Shown here: one piece after another, positions 61,979-64,000 of the stretch
How positions within the stretch are numbered: position 1 is the first letter of the stretch
Layout of the letters: every line of letters starts with the position of its first letter
Source: Microvirga ossetica
GTDB taxonomy: Bacteria > Pseudomonadota > Alphaproteobacteria > Rhizobiales > Beijerinckiaceae
Assembly: GCF_002741015.1 (NCBI RefSeq)
Contig: NZ_CP016616.1
Span: 417,501 to 481,500, forward strand
DNA length: 64,000 bases
Direction: 5' to 3'
Notes under the pieces: generated by a model
Told to the model about the DNA's origin: nothing
The model's database searches: none
The model's input: only the letters and a program-made list of their open reading frames with translations
Program-made: the position numbers and the translations under genes

Positions 61979-62305
61979 TCAATCGGTCACTGCCACCTGA
62001 CGAAAGGCTTCACGGTGATAGGTGCGGAGTTTGTCCCGGACCTGCCGTTCGGAAAACGGCAAGCCGCGAACCGAAAGATCACGGGTGATCTTTCCGACGA
62101 TGTCCTCGTCGCCGTCGACCTCGAAGTCGGCCCGGTGGACCTCGGTGGCATAGGAGGAAAGATCGGCGTTCGACAAGCCAAGGAGGCGGCCGGCCCAAAG
62201 GCCGGCGAGAACGTTCCGACGCGCGATCACGCTGTCACGGGTGTCATTGTCGAGACACCAGGATGACAAGTTCTGATTGGAAGTCTTTGTGCCTGTCACA
62301 TTCAT
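61979..62305 (-). CDS. DUF1476 protein, F1-ATPase zeta-subunit-like
   Basis: A 108-residue protein with the DUF1476 pattern DTRDSVIARRNVLAGLWAGR, then LLGLSNADLSSYATEVHRAD, FEVDGDEDIVGKITRDLSVR and RQVRDKLRTYHREAF. In Paracoccus the zeta protein of this family inhibits ATP hydrolysis by F1FO ATPase through its N-terminus. Most alphaproteobacteria have one housekeeping copy; this one sits directly upstream of tctC (65 bp) on the same strand, an unusual location. It may be a paralogue with another role. A motif copy lies 32 bp upstream. Confidence 0.8.
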   Translation of the reverse strand: MNVTGTKTSNQNLSSWCLDNDTRDSVIARRNVLAGLWAGRLLGLSNADLSSYATEVHRADFEVDGDEDIVGKITRDLSVRGLPFSERQVRDKLRTYHREAFRQVAVTD

Positions 62306-62336
62306 CGAAGCTCTCCGTCAAAGGTTCAGCAGCCGG

Positions 62337-62352
62337 CCTGTCGGATCTGACG
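62337..62352 (-). promoter_or_regulatory. Dispersed motif, weaker copy
   Basis: CCTGTCGGATCTGACG, 32 bp upstream of the DUF1476 start at 62305, in its orientation. Confidence 0.45.
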
Positions 62353-62389
62353 ACCGTCATCGTCATGCAATGAGCCTATAGACGCTTCA

Positions 62390-62406
62390 CCTGACATGAA
62401 CCTGAC
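62390..62406 (-). promoter_or_regulatory. GTCAGGTT direct repeats upstream of DUF1476-tctC
   Basis: CCTGACATGAACCTGAC, which on the minus strand reads GTCAGGTT-CAT-GTCAGG, two half-sites with an 11-bp period. The same arrangement occurs at 63057 upstream of the plus-strand tct genes. Confidence 0.55.
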
Positions 62407-62635
62407 AAAAACAACGGAATCTTGCATGTGAGCCATGCATGGACGCAACCTTTCCAGGCTTGTCTTCGGCGACAGGTCACATATGTCGTAGCTTCAAGAC
62501 AGTTGAGGGTCCGGTCACCGAGCCTTCAATGTCCGGTTTGAGCCTTGTTATCCAGCAAGAGAACCCGAAACGCGGGTCATACGTTCAAGGAAGCGCTCGG
62601 GCACCCTTCTAGATCCAGGATCGTCAGGGGAACCG

Positions 62636-62848
62636 ATGAAACAGACCGACGAGGCGGACGAGGCCCTCGCCCACATCAGGCGGACTACGGCAGCCCCAAT
62701 CCAACGCTTCCTTGACTCGATCGCCGCTGCAAGGCTCGAGGAGACGACAAGCCGTCAGAACACAGTGGAAGACGGTCCATCAAGGCCCGGCCGCTCAGGC
62801 ATGGCCAAGGGCCTGCACAGGTTCTTGGAAGCCCTTGGCTTTTCCTGA
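62636..62848 (+). CDS. Small hypothetical protein, 70 aa
   Basis: A hydrophilic helical protein: MKQTDEADEALAHIRRTTAA, then FLDSIAAARLEETTSRQ and a C-terminal KGLHRFLEALGF. AGGGGAA before the ATG is a good ribosome site. No signal peptide or membrane helix. It lies between the two tct units; no family recognised. Confidence 0.4.
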   Translation: MKQTDEADEALAHIRRTTAAPIQRFLDSIAAARLEETTSRQNTVEDGPSRPGRSGMAKGLHRFLEALGFS

Positions 62849-63148
62849 AGAGAGCCCTCGGCATAAAGTCCCTCGTCCATATCATCGGCCGCATTCACCT
62901 GCGCGGATAGATCCGTGTAGGGATCAGGGCGCAGTGGACGGCTTCGCCGCGTGATCGCGCTCCTCCTGCGAAGACAGATCCGGCTCTCGCATCAGGAGAG
63001 TCCTGCCAAGCCTGCTTATTTCCTACATTTTCCAGCCAAGGCTGTCCCGCAAGTTAGTCAGGTTGCTGTCAGGTTCATCCCATAGGCCATTTCCTGCGAC
63101 TGCATAAAGCAGCCGGAGAGCACCTTAGCCATCCTGGGAGGATGACCC
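62849..63148. other. Upstream region of the plus-strand tct genes
   Basis: No gene seen. It contains the direct repeats at 63057-63076 and a strong GGAGG site before ATG 63149. Confidence 0.5.
63057..63076 (+). promoter_or_regulatory. GTCAGGTT direct repeats upstream of tctB-tctA
   Basis: GTCAGGTT-GCT-GTCAGGTT-C: two perfect 8-bp half-sites with an 11-bp period, 73 bp before ATG 63149. Direct repeats spaced by one helical turn are typical of OmpR-family regulators such as TctD, the known regulator of tct operons. Confidence 0.6.
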
Positions 63149-63346
63149 ATGTTACACTTCCGCCCGAGCCTGCCACCGGCATCGATCGTTGCTACGACAG
63201 CCCTATTCGCCACCTCAACCTTTGCTCAATCCGAACCGGAACTCATAGCCCTGGCGGCGCCGGGTGATGAACCCGCAGCCTTTCCGAAGGCAGAGAAGGC
63301 CTGGGTCCGCGAGATTCCCTCTTCCATGGGCTCGGCACAGTCCTGA
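63149..63346 (+). pseudogene. Signal-peptide leader, probable truncated receptor
   Basis: A 65-codon frame with GGAGG and ATG 63149. It encodes a signal peptide (ASIVATTALFATSTFAQS) and then about 38 residues without recognisable fold. It stands where a tctC would be expected as first gene before tctB, so it is most likely a receptor gene that lost its body by deletion. It could also be a short exported peptide. Confidence 0.4.
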
Positions 63347-63402
63347 TCGCCAGCAACCCGCGCGCGTCTTCGCGCCGGTCTCATGATGCCAGGGAGATCC
63401 CA

Positions 63403-63903
63403 ATGTCAAACGTTCAACAGATGCCGATGCCTAGAGTACACCCCCGCATGCACATCGACATCGCGGGCCTCGCCATCGCTCTTATTCTGCTAGCCCTGGC
63501 CGGTCTGGTCTGGTGGGACATGACCAAGCTCCAGCTTCTGTCCCCCTATGATGTCGGCCCGAAAGCCATGCCCGTGATCGTCTCGGCCGGTCTTGCCCTC
63601 CTGGCGGTCGGCAACGGGATCAGCGCCTTCCGGGGTGATCTCCCCGCCCGCGACAGCCTCGACTGGCGGCCGATCATCCTGATCCTCGGCGGTCTCGCCT
63701 GCCTCATTGCCCTGATCGCCGTCGGCGGCGGCTTCATGATCGGCACGGCCATTCTGTTCGCGACCACATCGGCAGCCTTCGGACGCCGGGCATTCTTCAC
63801 TGATCTTCTGATCGGCGCGGTCATCGCCGTCGTCGTCTACCTGCTCTTCGCCAAGCTCCTGGCCCTGTCCCTGCCGGCTGGGCCGCTTGAAAACCTGTTG
63901 TGA
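63403..63903 (+). CDS. tctB: Tripartite tricarboxylate transporter small subunit TctB
   Basis: A 166-residue membrane protein with four helices: IAGLAIALILLALAGLVWWD, AMPVIVSAGLALLAVGNGIS, IILILGGLACLIALIAVGGG and FTDLLIGAVIAVVVYLLFAK. The YDVGPKAMP loop after helix 1 is typical of TctB (S-x-GPxxFP). It partners TctA in proton- or sodium-driven carboxylate uptake. The ATG has GGGAG upstream. tctA starts 8 nt downstream, confirming the operon. Confidence 0.9.
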   Translation: MSNVQQMPMPRVHPRMHIDIAGLAIALILLALAGLVWWDMTKLQLLSPYDVGPKAMPVIVSAGLALLAVGNGISAFRGDLPARDSLDWRPIILILGGLACLIALIAVGGGFMIGTAILFATTSAAFGRRAFFTDLLIGAVIAVVVYLLFAKLLALSLPAGPLENLL

Positions 63904-63911
63904 GGCCTGTC

Positions 63912-64000
63912 ATGGAAGCCTTCCTGTCACTGGCCGGCGGCCTGTCCGTCGCGATCCAGCCGATGAACCTGCTCTTCGCCCTCATCGGCGTCCTGCTCGG
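63912..64000 (+). CDS. tctA: Tripartite tricarboxylate transporter large subunit TctA (3' end outside window)
   Basis: ATG 63912, 8 nt after the tctB stop, opens MEAFLSLAGGLSVAIQPMNL and LFALIGVLLG, the characteristic N-terminal helix of the roughly 500-residue TctA permease. Only 29 codons are visible; the frame is open to the end of the window. Confidence 0.85.
   Translation, partial: MEAFLSLAGGLSVAIQPMNLLFALIGVLL

Noticed and set aside
12712..62352. A CRISPR array formed by the repeated motif
   Set aside because: Copies are kilobases apart, occur in both orientations and have no regular spacers; no cas gene is present.

Overview
The window looks like an accessory or decaying segment of an alphaproteobacterial genome, most likely order Hyphomicrobiales and probably Methylobacteriaceae (Microvirga-like). 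This rests on the gene repertoire: a DUF1476 (F1-ATPase zeta-like) protein, an lpiA(mprF)-acvB pair, a BTLCP peptidase, RpoH with an alphaproteobacterial RpoH box, DUF2293, PRC-barrel and BA14K-type remnants, and IS66, IS6, IS481, IS5 and IS3 sequences. No rRNA, tRNA, CRISPR array, replication origin or phage structural gene was recognised. The taxon is an inference.

Layout. 1-8.2 kb: a RecD-like helicase (cut by the window edge), a frameshifted small gene, an orphan IS3 OrfA, an XRE/S24-like repressor with a palindromic operator, a DUF2293 gene, a membrane protein between two copies of a tiny peptide, then a HipA kinase overlapping a HAD phosphatase fused to an MbcA/Xre-like antitoxin domain. 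8.4-12.4 kb: FolE, a PACE-type efflux gene cut by an IS66 element, and an IS6-like MITE. 12.7-26 kb: envelope and stress genes (Deg protease, Nramp-like carrier, DUF1003 protein, two-component system, RND efflux pump). 26-38 kb: a broken ion channel, RpoH, a GH1 enzyme, SPW protein, BTLCP peptidase, MgtE, receiver proteins and CsbD. 38-53 kb: a graveyard (MFS, BA14K, PRC-barrel, cyoC, lepB, GH1 and IS5 pseudogenes) around an intact lpiA-acvB operon and a 2OG oxygenase. 53-64 kb: Kup with a coupled small gene, a second MITE, a broken CMD gene, a bdhA-like SDR cut by IS6, and tripartite tricarboxylate transporter genes.

The most distinctive signal is a dispersed, oriented motif. Its palindromic core is close to CTGTCAGATCTCRCAG and it is followed by GCTGACA. 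About a dozen clear and several weaker copies occur, nearly always 30-240 bp upstream of a start codon and in the orientation of that gene: upstream of Deg, between the sensor kinase and the RND pump, and upstream of CsbD, the Kup operon, bdhA and several small secreted proteins. It could be the operator of a stress regulon or a spreading regulatory repeat. A second candidate system is the HipA / HAD-antitoxin pair, a kinase toxin coupled to a phosphatase-antitoxin fusion. A third is a pair of 11-bp-period GTCAGGTT direct repeats upstream of both tct transcription units.

Many genes carry single frameshifts or in-frame TAG codons. This fits a region under relaxed selection, but I cannot exclude assembly errors for individual indels.
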